Shown: positions 9,729-21,003, counted from the first letter of the stretch. The stretch: 64,000 nt of DNA from Brachypodium distachyon (GCF_000005505.3 NC_016131.3:62171355-62235354), one strand, 5' to 3'. Translations and numbers: made by a program. The notes: generated from the sequence alone by a model not told the origin.

Positions 9729-11496
9729 GGGCAAGTCCTGCAGTTCTCCAAAAATATCTCTCTATATCTTAAAATGAGGGCCTCCTCTAAAATATTTTCC
9801 CCTAAAAATTACCCAACTCCAACAGTTTAGATAAAAGATCTTCACTATTTTATATTTTAAGAATTTTCTATAACTACCACTTGAAATTCAACGGCTACCC
9901 TCTCCCTTTAGTTCAGATCACAGCACATAATTCCAAATCCAAATGGTTCAAAATTCATAATTAGTACATATTACAATACAGACTAGCTAAATCCAAATTC
10001 AAATGGTTCGAAGATCATAATTATTAAAATACATAATAGATAATACATAATTAGTTGTGAAGTCGCTTCAAGATCTGGCTCTTTCTTAGTTTGTAGAATT
10101 CTTTTTCTTCCTCGCCCATGCCACTAATGTCCATGCTCATTATTCTGCCATCTTCCGCTGCTGCCAAGAGTTCCTCTGCCATTTTCATTATTTGTATCTT
10201 TTCTTCTTGTAATGCCACCTTTTTTTCTTTGATTGCACTTCTATTTTTTTCTTCTGCCAACCTTTTTTCTTCTCTCTGTTTGTCAATTGCAAGCATGACC
10301 TCAAATCTCTCTTGTCTCTTTAACTCCCAAGTCTCGAAGATATCACCAAACAACTCCCTAGATGATGAACCCAAAGCATTAGCTCGTCGTTGTGCTTCTT
10401 TAGCCTTCTTCATCCTCGAACACACTAGATGATGTACCCGGAGTATCCATGGAACATGTCTTCTGTTTTTTCATTTTGGGTCGTGATTTCCACTTCTCGG
10501 TGTCTTCCAACTTATTAAAACAATGCATCAGTCCAAATGATTTATTTCCCTCATCGCTAGCATACTTAACAAGTGCTTGTGCTAGCTGCAATTGATACAT
10601 ATGCATTAGTACAACAACACACTAGATGAAGCCGTTTCTATTAGCTACAGTTTAGGTTCCAAAATAGAATAAAGAACATGCAGCAGCTACATCTAAATCT
10701 GAACAGAATATCAGCTACAAGAAAGACTAATTGCTATTCATATACATCCCCATTCCAGAATCGTCCATCCCCATTCCAGAAAATCAATAGCTAAATATTG
10801 AAGAACAGCCAGTACATCAATCTCTCTATCTCAAATCCGAACCATTTCTTATCAAACAAAAATTTGTACTGAGGGTGTAATGAAATTCGTACTACTAATT
10901 AGCAAGAATTTCCTTTTTTAGTGCAATGTGATTAAGCAACACTACGGGCAGAGAACGAACTCTGAACTCTCTCACAAAATCTGTACTAATTCTAACAGAG
11001 AAGGAACACTACGGGCAGAGCAAGAATGTCCCTCTCCCTCTCCCTCTCTGCTTCCTTTCTTCCTCACCGAGCAGCCCACCCGCCTCTCCTTTCTTCCCCA
11101 CCGAGCAGCCCGCCTGCCCCTGCTCCTTGTCCCCGAAGCACGCGTGCTGGCCGCCCCATCTCATACCCTACTGTCCGGCGCTGCCCTCCTCATCCCCTGC
11201 TGGCCGCCACCGCCCGCCCCAAATCGAACAAAAACAGAGAAAGGAGAAGGAGGGAGGGTGGGGAGTACCTGTAGGTGGCACATGTGGTGGCGGGAGGGAG
11301 GAACGGTTGGTCCTCGCGGTCGATTGGGGAGGGATCGGGCTCCCCGATGTGTATGGGAGAAAGAGCTCTGGATCGGGGACGCCGAAATAATATCTGGGAT
11401 GCTTTAGGGGACTGTTGGACGTTGTTTTGGGGCTCCCCCCCCCCCCCCCCCCTAAATTTGGTATTGGGGAGGCTAAGGGAACTGCTGGACTTGCTC
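9729..11496 (-). mobile_element. Degenerate PIF/Harbinger element, 1.77 kb
   Basis: The ends are inverted repeats: GGGCAAGTCCTGCAGTTCTCC on the left and, complementing the right, GAGCAAGTCCAGCAGTTCCC. The flanks are CAA (9726-9728) and TAA (11497-11499), consistent with a decayed 3-bp TWA target site. On the minus strand it holds the remains of the Harbinger accessory Myb/SANT-type gene, but no DDE transposase frame. The right part is CT-rich and includes an 18-C run (11,435-11,452). The MITE at 17,224-17,481 has related ends. Confidence 0.72.
10051..10606 (-). pseudogene. Harbinger Myb-like accessory protein remnant (NAM-associated C-terminal domain)
   Basis: Two overlapping minus-strand frames look like one C-terminal domain split by a frameshift near 10,400-10,425. 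The upstream part has FGLMHCFNKLEDTEKW, resembling the LLHCWKIL...KW signature of grass proteins with the NAM-associated C-terminal domain, followed by a KKQKT linker. The downstream part has the helical, charged tail ending KEFYKLRKSQILKRLHN, including repeated KREEKRLAEEK-like stretches. In active PIF/Harbinger elements this protein binds DNA with the transposase. Here the N-terminal trihelix/Myb part and a continuous frame are missing. The domain assignment is from memory of the family. Confidence 0.6.
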
Positions 11497-11499
11497 TAA

Positions 11500-12445
11500 C
11501 TGACCATAAAACTCAGATCTCTAGTCCTATACAAAGCATTTCTTCCACGAGAACAGTGCACGATGCGCATATACATGTATTTTTAGGGATGACAAGCTGA
11601 TTTTTAATCAAGAAATAGGTACATTAAACAATGCACCCCATCTGTGCTACCACCAAAATATTCTAATTTCGCATTTTTAGATAACATTTGCTCTTCTCAT
11701 ATCTTTTGGAATTGGAAAATCATCTTAATTCATGGGAAAAAATTGGGCTTCAAACCCAGCAAGTATGTTGAAAGGATTTTCATATTAATTTATGCATCAT
11801 AGAATTGTACTCTCACAAAGTTGATTTGGTATTTTCTTAGCTTACTTTCTTTAGTCATACTATTTTCTTAAAATTGGAAAAAAATATTAATTCTGTGATT
11901 TGAAGATATGTTATATTTTTTGAAGTTGAGTTAGTATTTTTCGGAACTTATATGCTAATCTCATTTTTTTCTATCATTTATAAAATATTTTATTTGTTTT
12001 ATTGTAAGCCTTTGGGCTTCAGATCCAGCCATCCCATCAACTGTTTTCCCTCCATCCCACCCAAAAAGGCTTAGCCCGTCACTATTCCTACCCTTTTCTT
12101 TTCTTTTTTTGCCTTCTCCTTGAGCTTTTCCCTCTCTTATTGCCCACCTGGTTTCCCCCACTTTCGATCAGCTCTTCCATGGTATCTCTCGAGCCGAAAA
12201 TAATATGGTCTAGGCTGTCTTTAGTGAAAATAAATCTGAGGGCCTAGTTATCCTCTTCAAAATTCTTGCCTCCGTTACCCTCTTTGTGTAGTTGAGTACA
12301 TGCCATGTGTGATAATATCTAATGACGCCTAATTTCACTAGGTCCCCCTTTCCCAAACTCAAAAGGGAGGGATGGTCTTTTCACGGTTTTTTTCCCTCTT
12401 GCTCTCTAGGCGCCTACTCTTTTCTTACTCTTGCCTCATTTATCT
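11500..12445. other. Intergenic, no gene seen
   Basis: AT-rich then CT-rich sequence. Short frames around 11,960-12,160 have no recognisable domain. Nothing is supported. Confidence 0.5.
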
Positions 12446-12449
12446 CTCA

Positions 12450-13930
12450 AAAGGTATTCGCTGCATTAAAAACTATTTTGACGATCCCCCCGGTAACATT
12501 GTTCGGAATTGTGTCTTCTACCATGCTGTGCAATTTCATCGCGATCCAATGGTGAAATCTCCGACACATACGAAATATCGAGTGTTGTTCGGATTTCTTG
12601 CGGCCGTGCGTGATAGCCCGAGTGATTTTCTACTGTACCCGTTACTCCACCGGTACTAATTGGAGGATTAGGCAGGGGCATTATAGTCTTTTCCCAGTAA
12701 AAACAAAATAGGAGTATCATTTCTCTCTCTTGCCTGATTACTCCCGATCCCGTCCTTCTCCGGGACCGGCCGCGCCGCTCAGCGTTCGCAGACTCGCAGT
12801 GGCCGTCCCTACCCTGTCCCTATGCCTGACCTCCAGCCTCCCCAACGAAGCCCCAGCAGCGGCGCCGCAAGAGGCCATCGTTCGCGCCGCGCGCCGCAAG
12901 AGGCTCGCCGTGGCTGCCGCTGTCGTTCGTGCCATGCGGCGCCCTCCTCCGGCGCGCGACTGCGGCCGCATTGGAGCAGCGCGCCGCCGCTGCCCTTCGC
13001 CCCACGCGCCAGCGCCGTCTTCCTGCGCCACCGCAGCCCTCCTCCAGTGCGCCGCACCGTCCTCCGCACAGCTCGCCGTCGCGGTCCGCCGCCATATCCT
13101 CCGCGCAGCATGCCGTCACGGTCCGCCGCCATCCCCCGCGCAGCACGTCCTCTCAGCAGCGCTCTTCCCCGCGCAGTGCGCCGCCACTGCTCGCAGCATT
13201 CGCAGCCTCCCGTCCCAGCGAGCTCTGTTAATCTTTTTAACCGGATAGGTTACGTATATAACCCTGCTTCTTGCTACTCCAACCGATTACTCCGTAAGTC
13301 CAGATTGGAGTACCAGGGAGTAACGGCTAATCTCAACCGCGGGATTGAAAAAATGGATGGCTCAAATTAATTTCGGGATACTGTAGAAGGGGTCTAGCAC
13401 GATGTTCACATGTTTCCCGCTGATTCGAACAATGTTTTAACAACCCGTTCGGTGGAATTGTGCGGAATTTTGTCTACCCACAATGTAAAATTTCATTGAG
13501 ATCCAAAATTGAAATCTCTGAAAAAACGTCAAAACACCGAGTGTTGTTTGGATTTCTTGCGACCGTGCAGGACAACATGAACATCCAACTTGTTCGCATG
13601 TTTGCCGATGCTTCAAGAAAGGTTTCGCCGATCCCTTCGGTGGGATTGTGCGGAATTTTTGTCTTACTACACTGTGTAGTTTCATCTTGATCCAGCAGTG
13701 GAATCTCCGGAAAACTTCAAAACATCGAGTGTTGTTTGGATTTCTCGCACCTGTGCGGTACAGCACGAACATCTGACTTGTTCGTCTGTTTCCTGCTGGC
13801 TCAAGAAATGTTTGACCGATCCCTTCGGTGGGATTGTGTGAAATTGTGTCTACTACTATCTAGTGAAATTTCGTGACGATCCAACGGTGCAATCTTCGTC
13901 AAAATAGAAAACGCCGAGTGTTGTTCGGAA
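12450..13930 (+). repeat. Tandem repeat of ~188-bp units, four copies, first split by an insertion
   Basis: Each unit carries GATCCCTTCGGTGGGATTGT, a GAT-CCA...GTGAAATCT phrase and CGAGTGTTGTTCGGATTTCT. The CGAGTGTTGTT anchor occurs at 12,579, 13,538, 13,726 and 13,915. The last three are 188 and 189 bp apart. The first gap is 959 bp, which is one unit plus a 771-bp insertion, matching the 772-bp element at 12,623-13,394. The units are diverged and non-coding: open frames crossing them are not conserved between units. Confidence 0.85.
12623..13394 (+). mobile_element. Mutator-like non-autonomous element with GC-rich core (copy 1)
   Basis: This element interrupts the first unit of the ~188-bp array. 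Its flanks TAGCCCGAG (12614-12622) and TAGCACGAT (13395-13403) form an imperfect 9-bp target duplication. The left end TGATTTTCTACTGTACCC pairs with the complement of the right end, GACCCCTTCTACAGTATCCC. Sub-terminal parts match the copy at 17,143-17,999 in the opposite orientation, including GGGCATTATAGTCTTT and CAAATTAATTT. The core (about 12,750-13,230) is very rich in GCC/GCG triplets with long overlapping frames in several phases. That looks like a captured promoter or first exon rather than a transposase. Confidence 0.78.
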
Positions 13931-14197
13931 CGAGACGGAAAGAAGAGAAAAAATATTGTTTAGTGCCATCATGTCTTTTTTTATGAAAAGGTACGGCTGG
14001 ATCTCAACTATCCTTTTGTTTTCCGTAAGAAGAGGCGGTGTATTGAATCCGAGGTCATATATAATTTCATGGCAATCCTGCTTGATCATACTGCTAGTAT
14101 TTGCACCCAAATTAATTGTCACATGGCCATAGAGTTATCTGATCCAAAGATTTAAAGTTAACAATACATACAAAACTGGAACTCATTAAGTATAATA

Positions 14198-14310
14198 CTA
14201 TCTCCGTTCCATAATTCTTGTCGAAATTTTACATGTATCTAGACACTTTTTAGGAACAGATACATTTATTTTTGGGCAAATTTGAGACAAGAATTATGAA
14301 ACGGAAGGAG
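14198..14310. mobile_element. Stowaway MITE
   Basis: A 113-bp inverted-repeat element flanked by TA. Ends are CTATCTCCGTTCCATAATTC and the complement CTCCTTCCGTTTCATAATTC, with TTGTC beyond. Non-coding. Confidence 0.85.
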
Positions 14311-14603
14311 TACTTCGGAATTAGCTTATGTTGATGACTGAGCTACCAACTTCTGATCTGAAATATCAAATATATACACAAGCATAAATCGTAGGAGGTA
14401 TAGTGCCACACGAGATAAGATGACACACAAGACCAAGCAGAGTAAACAGCCGTATGATTTTCCACAACAAGGTTAGATCAAAGGCGCACATAGATGATAA
14501 GCCAATGAAAAAGGGGCAAATAATACAAGGCAAGACACACTTAGCATCCGCGCACACCACTGTAGATTGTAGAACCGCGAGCAAAACCAAAAACAGAAAA
14601 AAT

Positions 14604-14993
14604 CTACCGGTACTTCCTGGACGAGGAGTTCATGAACCTAATACACTCCTCGACCGCTTCGCTCTTGTGCGACTCATCGGCCACCACCGGCGCCGGCGGG
14701 GATTGCCGTCTGCTGCTATTTCTCGCCGGCGTACAATCCGGCGAATAATGTGCAGCAGCAGAGCTAGCAGAGCCTCTGTTCTCCGACGTCGACCCAAACG
14801 CCGTGGCCACGCTTGCCCTCGCGCGCCGGTAGAACCTCGCGGCCGTCCATCGCGCGCTCCTGAGCAGGCGAGAGCCGCAGGCGCCGTCGCGGGCTTTCCG
14901 GCCGGAGCTGCACGGCGGCAGCGAGATCATTGGCTTGCTGTTGTTGGTAGTATCCGGGCTGATTCTTGTACACTCACTGCCCTTCCTCCTCAT
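14604..14993 (-). CDS. Small basic Ser/Arg-rich protein, possibly josephin-like plant family
   Basis: An intronless frame of 129 aa starts at the ATG at 14,993 (MRRKGSECTRIS). The open frame continues a few codons upstream, but with no earlier ATG. A basic segment (RSARWTAARFYRRARASVAT) lies in the middle. The end, DESHKSEAVEECIRFMNSSS, resembles the D.HR.EAIE.CI.F.N.SS tail that I recall from small plant proteins labelled josephin-like. No Josephin protease catalytic domain is present, so no enzymatic role should be inferred. A TATAAAAC sequence lies about 80 bp upstream on the same strand. The assignment rests on the C-terminal motif only. Confidence 0.5.
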   Translation of the reverse strand: MRRKGSECTRISPDTTNNSKPMISLPPCSSGRKARDGACGSRLLRSARWTAARFYRRARASVATAFGSTSENRGSASSAAAHYSPDCTPARNSSRRQSPPAPVVADESHKSEAVEECIRFMNSSSRKYR

Positions 14994-15070
14994 AGTCGAA
15001 TCTGAAGTAGCTAGCACAATATAGTTTCTGAGAGTACGTATGACCTGGGTGCAGGCCTAGGCACGACACC

Positions 15071-15078
15071 GTTTTATA
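15071..15078 (-). promoter_or_regulatory. Candidate TATA box of the small gene at 14.6-15.0 kb
   Basis: The minus strand reads GTATAAAACGG here, about 80 bp before the ATG at 14,993, a normal distance for a plant TATA box with a short leader. No transcription start can be seen directly. Confidence 0.35.
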
Positions 15079-15079
15079 C

Positions 15080-16480
15080 GGCATCGTAAGAGTATCTCGC
15101 TGCTCGACAGAAAAAGCAGGCATATGGCTAGTGGCCTATAGTTGTATGGTGACGGGAGCATGAAAGGCACAGTACAGAGTAAAGAAGAAAGGGAGAGACA
15201 AGGCAAGGAAAGAAAAGGTTGGATGGTCCAATTGACCAGCACAGCGAGATGATGAGGCTCTCCTACCGATCAGATCACACAAACCAATGTGTGATCCGGT
15301 CTTCATCCTCCAATCCTTCGGTGTGACGGACCGCGAGAACCGCCAAAGCTTGCAGCTTTAATGAGGAGAAAGAAGAGACCGTGACATGTGTGTATGTGGT
15401 GGGGGTGCAGCAGTATATTCTTGTTGCCTAGCGCGCGGCGGTGGAAGCGATGGGCCGATAGATGAAGCAGATCTTGCAAAGCCCAACCGAGGCTGAATGG
15501 GAAGAAAAGAAAGTAAAAGGAAGCGGTTGCTGCAACGAGAGAACGTTGGACCGGCAGAGAGACCGCCCCGAGCAGTCCTTTTGAGGCTGCCCGACAGGGC
15601 GATGCGACTGGGGAACATGGAATTGACGAGGCGAGGCGACCAGGACGCGACGACAGTGTGGGGGTGCCAATCATTCTGCTGCAGCTGGGGGACGTTTTCT
15701 GGGGAAACGGGACGCAGCAGATCGATTTAAACATGCATGTCGTGCCCTGCATCTTGCATGCCAGCGCTTTGTGCAGATCGCTAGCTGCTGCCTCGGCTTG
15801 CAGTACGGTACGGCCCGGCCGGGTGCCGGCAGCTCTGCACGTCCTCCTCTGCGCTTGCTTGCTTGCTTTTTCTTTCGTTTTTCACTGCTTCGGATGCTGA
15901 TTGTTCGGGCCGAGTTGTCTTGGTACAGGGTTTCTTGGTGTGGACAGGTTGCCTCGGGGGTTGAGAGAGATGCGTTTTTTTTGTCGTTCAAGTAAGCCAT
16001 CCCTGCACCTTTGACCGCCCCGGTGCCATTGAGAATGAAATCATGTTTCGATGATTGTTCGGAAATACTCACATTGTCTCGTCTATTCATTGGGAAGGGC
16101 CCGGATGTTTTTTAGGAGAATCTGACCCGGTTTGCGCTTCGTGATGAGGAGCCAACTTTTGTGAACGTTGGCACATTGTGGTGAGGTATGGAAATTGTGT
16201 TTTAAAGATCACTTCAAGTTGGAGTAACATGATCTCACGGAAAAGAAATTGTACCAACTTCTGATGAGTACAAATCCTATATAAATGGATTATCTGAATC
16301 TGGTTTTGAGCTGCTGGGAACCATAAAATCATCTTAATTCTTGATTGGATTTTTTTTTCCGGCCTCCCCATCAGAACGATCACACGGACCGGAGTCTCGG
16401 ACTGGTTGTAACATATTTCAAGACCGAAGATCAGTACCCTTCATTCAGTTTTATCCAAGTCTTTACTAGACTAGACTGTA
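15080..16480. other. Intergenic, no gene seen
   Basis: Mixed-composition sequence with several short overlapping frames on both strands (longest about 150 codons near 15,300-15,750). None shows a recognisable domain or splice pattern. Confidence 0.45.
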
Positions 16481-16687
16481 CTCCCTCCGTTTCAAAACAC
16501 AACTTATATAGATTTTTCTCATTTGTTTCATAACACACATCGTTTTTCTCTTAGTACCCGCACCCGGTCAATGACTACTCACATCAATTTACTATTAATC
16601 CAATATGAATGGCCAGACACTAAAAACGAGAGCTGCCTTGATCCAAATGCACAAATCTATATGAGTTGTGTTTTGGAACGGAAGGAG
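16481..16687. mobile_element. Stowaway MITE
   Basis: Flanked by TA. Ends are CTCCCTCCGTTTCAAAACAC and the complement of CGTTTTGGAACGGAAGGAG type, followed by AACTTATATAGATTT against AAATCTATATGAGTT. Non-coding, 207 bp. Confidence 0.88.
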
Positions 16688-17142
16688 TACAAGTTTTCAA
16701 AGCTCAGAAAGCAGTAACAATACATCATAGCCTTAGCAATAATGCAGCATTTACAAAACAGAAGAATAGGACAAGCAGCGCCATAGCCTTTTGAATCCTA
16801 TGGAATGGAAAACACAATAAAACTGTACAAAGTATCGCTTGAATGGAACACAGAAAAACTCAAGAACCAAATGAGAGAGATAGAGACAAAGAAAAATTTC
16901 CGTAAGGTTTGACCTATTGGTGGAAATCCTCCAAAATTCCTATGGAATGACTTGTTTCTCCAAAATATGTCTGACAAGGGCAATCCTTTAATCCAGATTA
17001 CTGCACTTTTGCAAGAAAATTTTCGCAGGATTAAAATCTCCAAAATTTTCATGAAATCTATAGAAGCCTAAATAGAACGTTTAGATATCATCTTAGTGTT
17101 AGCTTGCAGTTGCTGAGCAATGATACTTGTAGCTAACTTTAT

Positions 17143-17999
17143 GAGCCCTTCGCCAGTACCCCTAAATTAATTTACACCGTTCATTCTCTTTGATTTAAGG
17201 CTTAGATTAGTTTCTACTACTAAGGGCAACTCCAGTCGCCCCCCCCTAAAGCCAAATGGGGGTGTTGGCACCCAAAACCCACCCAGCACACCCCCCATTT
17301 CTAAAAATTAACCAGCGCGGTCCAAGATTTTAACCGGCGCCCCAGGCCGCACCCAACTCGCGGGGGGGGGGGGGGGGGGCTAGCTGAAGCCTAAAAGCAA
17401 TGCGGGCCACACCTGTCGGTGAGATAATACAAACTTCCCTAAATACTCCGGACGCAATATGGGGGACAGTTGGAGTTGCTCTAAATACTCCAATTTGAAT
17501 TTGTGGAGTATCTGGGTGGAGTATCACCGTAGATGGGATGGAGTATCACCGAACGAGGGAAGAAACGTAACGGGGAGAATGACGGGATTGCAGCCTGGCC
17601 ACCAGCGAGTAGGACACCGACAAGGATGACCATGCCACGGTCGTGATGCGGAGGAAGGCCGGCCCAGCCAACGCGGACTGGGATGATGGCGGCGACCGGT
17701 GCGGGCAGGGTACCAGGGAGGCGGCGGCGGTTGGCGCTTGCCAGGAGGTGGGCGGCGGCCGGTGCGGGCTCAAATGAGGGTGGTGGGCGAGGAGGGCAGC
17801 GGCTCAGCCGGCACGGACTGGGAGGCACGGTGTCCGGCACAGGCTGGGAGGAGACCAGCGCGCGCGAGGAAGACGCCAGACCAGATCAGGGAAACTAGGA
17901 GCATTTTTTTAATTATTTTTATTAATGTGTAAAGACTAGAATGCCCTTTTCTAATACTCCATTTAGCTTATGTGGAGTGTTAGGTACAGTAAAATCTGC
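17143..17999 (-). mobile_element. Mutator-like non-autonomous element with GC-rich core (copy 2), holding a nested MITE
   Basis: This is the second member of the family at 12,623-13,394, inverted relative to it. Flanks TAACTTTAT (17134-17142) and CAACTTTAT (18000-18008) form a 9-bp target duplication with one mismatch. On the minus strand it starts GCAGATTTTACTGTACC and contains TAAATGGAGTATTAG and GGGCATTCTAGTCTTT. It ends with CAAATTAATTT and GGGGTACTGGCGAAGGGCTC; all have clear counterparts in copy 1. Removing the nested Harbinger MITE (17,224-17,481) leaves about 596 bp. The GC-rich core (about 17,560-17,890) differs from that of copy 1. Confidence 0.8.
17224..17481. mobile_element. Harbinger/Tourist MITE nested in a Mutator-like element
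   Basis: Ends GGGCAACTCCAGTCGCCCCC and the complement GAGCAACTCCAACTGTCCCC are inverted repeats. A perfect TAA target duplication flanks it (17221-17223 and 17482-17484). It contains an 18-G run at 17,362-17,379. The terminal GGGCAA.TCC is shared with the larger element at 9,729-11,496, which may belong to the same transposase group. Confidence 0.85.
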
Positions 18000-18008
18000 C
18001 AACTTTAT

Positions 18009-19702
18009 AACCTATAATGTAGAAAATTAGCCATCAAGGCAGGCCAATAAAGTGGTCACGTACCAACATTACATGATTTAGTTAATACGGATACACTTAT
18101 ATGGCAGAATCTAGTTAATTGTAGTTGTAGGCCTTAGATTAAGACCAGAATTCTGCATCTAGAACGTAATCTTATAAGGAGAAAAAAAATGCATAACATG
18201 ATCTTTCACCGGATAAAACAAATTGTTGCTACGGATCGACAAACTCATCCATCAAAACATGAATAAAAATATTATAATTTTCACAGACGTATAGACAACA
18301 AATACGTGAATTGGAAATGCAAACTGTGAATAGGTATGTAAACACTAATAAAAAATCATTATAGTTCACAAACGACTACATGGCTCGTGGTTTATGACTG
18401 GTTGCAAAATTATCACGTTGCGCTTGCTTCCCATATACAGTAATTTACCGCACATTATGCATGTGAAATCAAGTACCGCACATAATCCATGTAAAAATTC
18501 AAGCGTATACAAAATATCACAATGATATTTCAAGACATTAAAACTCCACCTTGACTTGAAATGACTCGGCGACTACCTCCAAGCTTAAAATCTACTGATA
18601 GCCACAAACAGACCAAAGAGACCGCAACAGACCGACAAGAAAAAGACTTTTTGCAACAACACGTTGCAGTTCTCAGAAAACAAAAGCAGCTCAAATAAAC
18701 TGAAACCTCTTAGCCCACCTTGAACCATCATATCCTTCTCCACATCCTCTAGAGTTGGAGGCTTGGGATCCATGGCGCCCATCACTTTTTTGCGGCCCTG
18801 ATGTTGAAGAAGTCTTGCGACCCCACCGAAGCAGCTCTTGTGCATTTTAGAGAGAATAATCCCAACTGGTTCTGGTTCATGAGGCCATTCATTTTGAAAA
18901 TGCCCCACAACATAGCTGCAATCCCTGTAAGCAACATGTTTTTCTTCGCAACTCTTGCCATCCTATATGTGGTCAATGTACTGGAGATTTAGCATGTAAC
19001 GTCAGAAGTATTCCTACGAATGAATTGATTTCTCGGTAAGACTACAGATCAAAGAACTATTACAAATCATTGTAGAGCAAACAACCTATATATTTCCAAA
19101 AAATATATAGGGCAAACATCCTATAAATCAAAACTATGAATGGCCAATTTAAGAAGACTTTTTGAATGCTCTTCTGTCTTGCCTTCAATTTACTGTCACA
19201 AAAAAATATGCCGCATAAATACATAGGACATATGTAATGTGGAATTCTTCTGATGTAACAGTTCATTGCGAGTACGGAAAATAAAAAATTGGGATATAAA
19301 TAGTTACTATCTCAACAAAAAAGGCTACGTTAATATGCCTCGGTTTTTTGGGAAGTTCAACCTGTGAATACCTTCTTCAGGACCTGCATTTGATATGAAG
19401 AAAATATCACTGCATCAGAAAAGTTACCAACGAAAGACAACCAAAGTTTACATCAATGAATAGACCAAACAAGAATGCATCATCAATAATTGGGTATTAT
19501 AAACACCTAATCGATCAAACTTAATGCACTCATATAGTATGTATAATATTTTTTGATAAATGACATTGCTCTAATAAGAAAGCTAAATTCAGACAAATGT
19601 GTCCTGCTCAGTAAAAAATGCACTGATCAACACCTGAAAATGCACTATATATATTTATATATAAACACCCAAATGTGTCAATGATATATATTTGGACTGT
19701 GG
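18009..19702. other. Intergenic; possible decayed minus-strand exons
   Basis: AT-rich sequence. On the minus strand, a frame from a CTTACAG acceptor at 18,925 reads CSYVVGHFQNEWPHEPEPVG and continues to about 18,585. It is compositionally gene-like, but I do not recognise it. See the finding on a possible interrupted gene at 18.6-22.1 kb. Nothing else is seen. Confidence 0.4.
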
Positions 19703-19707
19703 GTTGT

Positions 19708-21003
19708 TGAAAGGGCATTTCGATCCCTAATGAGTTTTGGTGTTAATGACAACTTTATATGTGGACTAACCGTATGCTAAGTGTTTTCAGAATTTATATA
19801 GAATCAAGTAATGCGGTTCGTTGCCCTCAAAGGAAAGGAGCGTAGAAAGATTTACGGCTTTTTATTTATATTGAGTCGTAGGAAAATCCATACTATAAAG
19901 AGGGAGTCCATCTGAGAAGGCTTGGGTGAATCAATTTCACGTACACACAACCACCAAATTGCACCCACCAGATAGCCTCATTCCCACCAGTGAAGAATAG
20001 CTAAAACCTATACCTATCTTTTAACCAAAGGGATTCTGCCTGTGTTCATTCCAGGGCGGCAGTACCGGCCTACCCAGGACGGTAGTACCGCCCCGGTACC
20101 GCACCAGTGCTTTGTGGTAGCAAAACGCTACTAACATATAGCGGCACCGGTGCTGCACTACCGCTCGCGGTAGTACCGCCCTGTGCAGAAACAACACATA
20201 ACGGGCAGAAATCGAGGACTCCTATAGAAGGGGGTCTTCGTCCCCAATGGTTTCTATCCCATTCCTGCAAGCGTTCTTCACCTCCAAAGCTTCAAATCTC
20301 GAGATCTCTCTCCCTAGTGCTTTCCTCTAGCTAATACTTTGAGGAAGGGTTGAGAAGAGCTCGATCTAGGGTTTCACCAAATCAAAAGTTCATTCCCCTC
20401 GTTTTCCTTGGTAGATTTTGTTACTCTTGGGATTTTGGGATCCCTAACCGGAAGGTGTCTCTTCAAGCACTCCAATCTTGTGAGGAGGTGTTTGAGGAAT
20501 TGGGAAGGAGCCTCCAATTTAGTTGTGGATTCGTGCCCTTCTCCTTGTTTGTAAAGGTTCGACATTCGCCTTCAAGGAAGCCATTAGTGAAACTCACTTC
20601 GCCTTTGTGGTGTTGTGAAAGCTCATCCCACCTTTGTGGTGTGATGAGTTGGAGAATAGAATGAGCCTTCGTGGTGGCTCTCCCACAAAGTCTCTCCCTT
20701 TGTGGTAGAGCACTCTTCCAAACGGAGACGTACATCGATCACAATAAGTGGAACTCCGGTGAAATCTTCGTCTTCCCGTGTGGTATCTTACTTGCCCCTT
20801 TATTTACTTGCTTTAGTTCATTGCCTATACTTTGCTTCGGCTAGTGCTTCGGCTATTGCACTTCATACTAGGGTTGCATTCACTTTAGAGAATCTAAAAA
20901 GCCCTGAGATTAAGTGTTTGTATCTTTCAAGAACAAGAAAAGTTAAAGTTTGTTAGTCTCCTATTCACCCCCCCCCCCTCTAGTCGACCATACCGATCTT
21001 TCA
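19708..21003 (+). mobile_element. Solo LTR, 1.3 kb, family not named
   Basis: The sequence begins TGAAAGGGCATTTCGATCCC and ends ACCATACCGATCTTTCA, so TGAAAG and CTTTCA form the terminal inverted repeat. A perfect 5-bp target duplication GTTGT flanks it (19703-19707 and 21004-21008). A C-run followed by TCTAGTCGACC just before the end is familiar from grass LTRs. The middle carries the CGGTAGTACCGCC motif seen in many Triticeae LTR elements. No internal retrotransposon domain or second LTR is present, so it is a solo LTR. Confidence 0.9.

Noticed and set aside
11435..11452. 18-C homopolymer and the 18-G run at 17,362-17,379
   Set aside because: Equal lengths looked meaningful, but both are simple runs inside related Harbinger-type elements and may be expanded or assembly-limited; no function supported.
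12730..13370. 172-182 codon Ala/Pro/Arg-rich frames
   Set aside because: They lie in the GC-rich core of a Mutator-like element, overlap in several phases and have no domain; at most a captured fragment.
15303..15752. 149-codon minus-strand frame with hydrophobic stretches
   Set aside because: No recognisable family, several competing frames, and no transcript signals.
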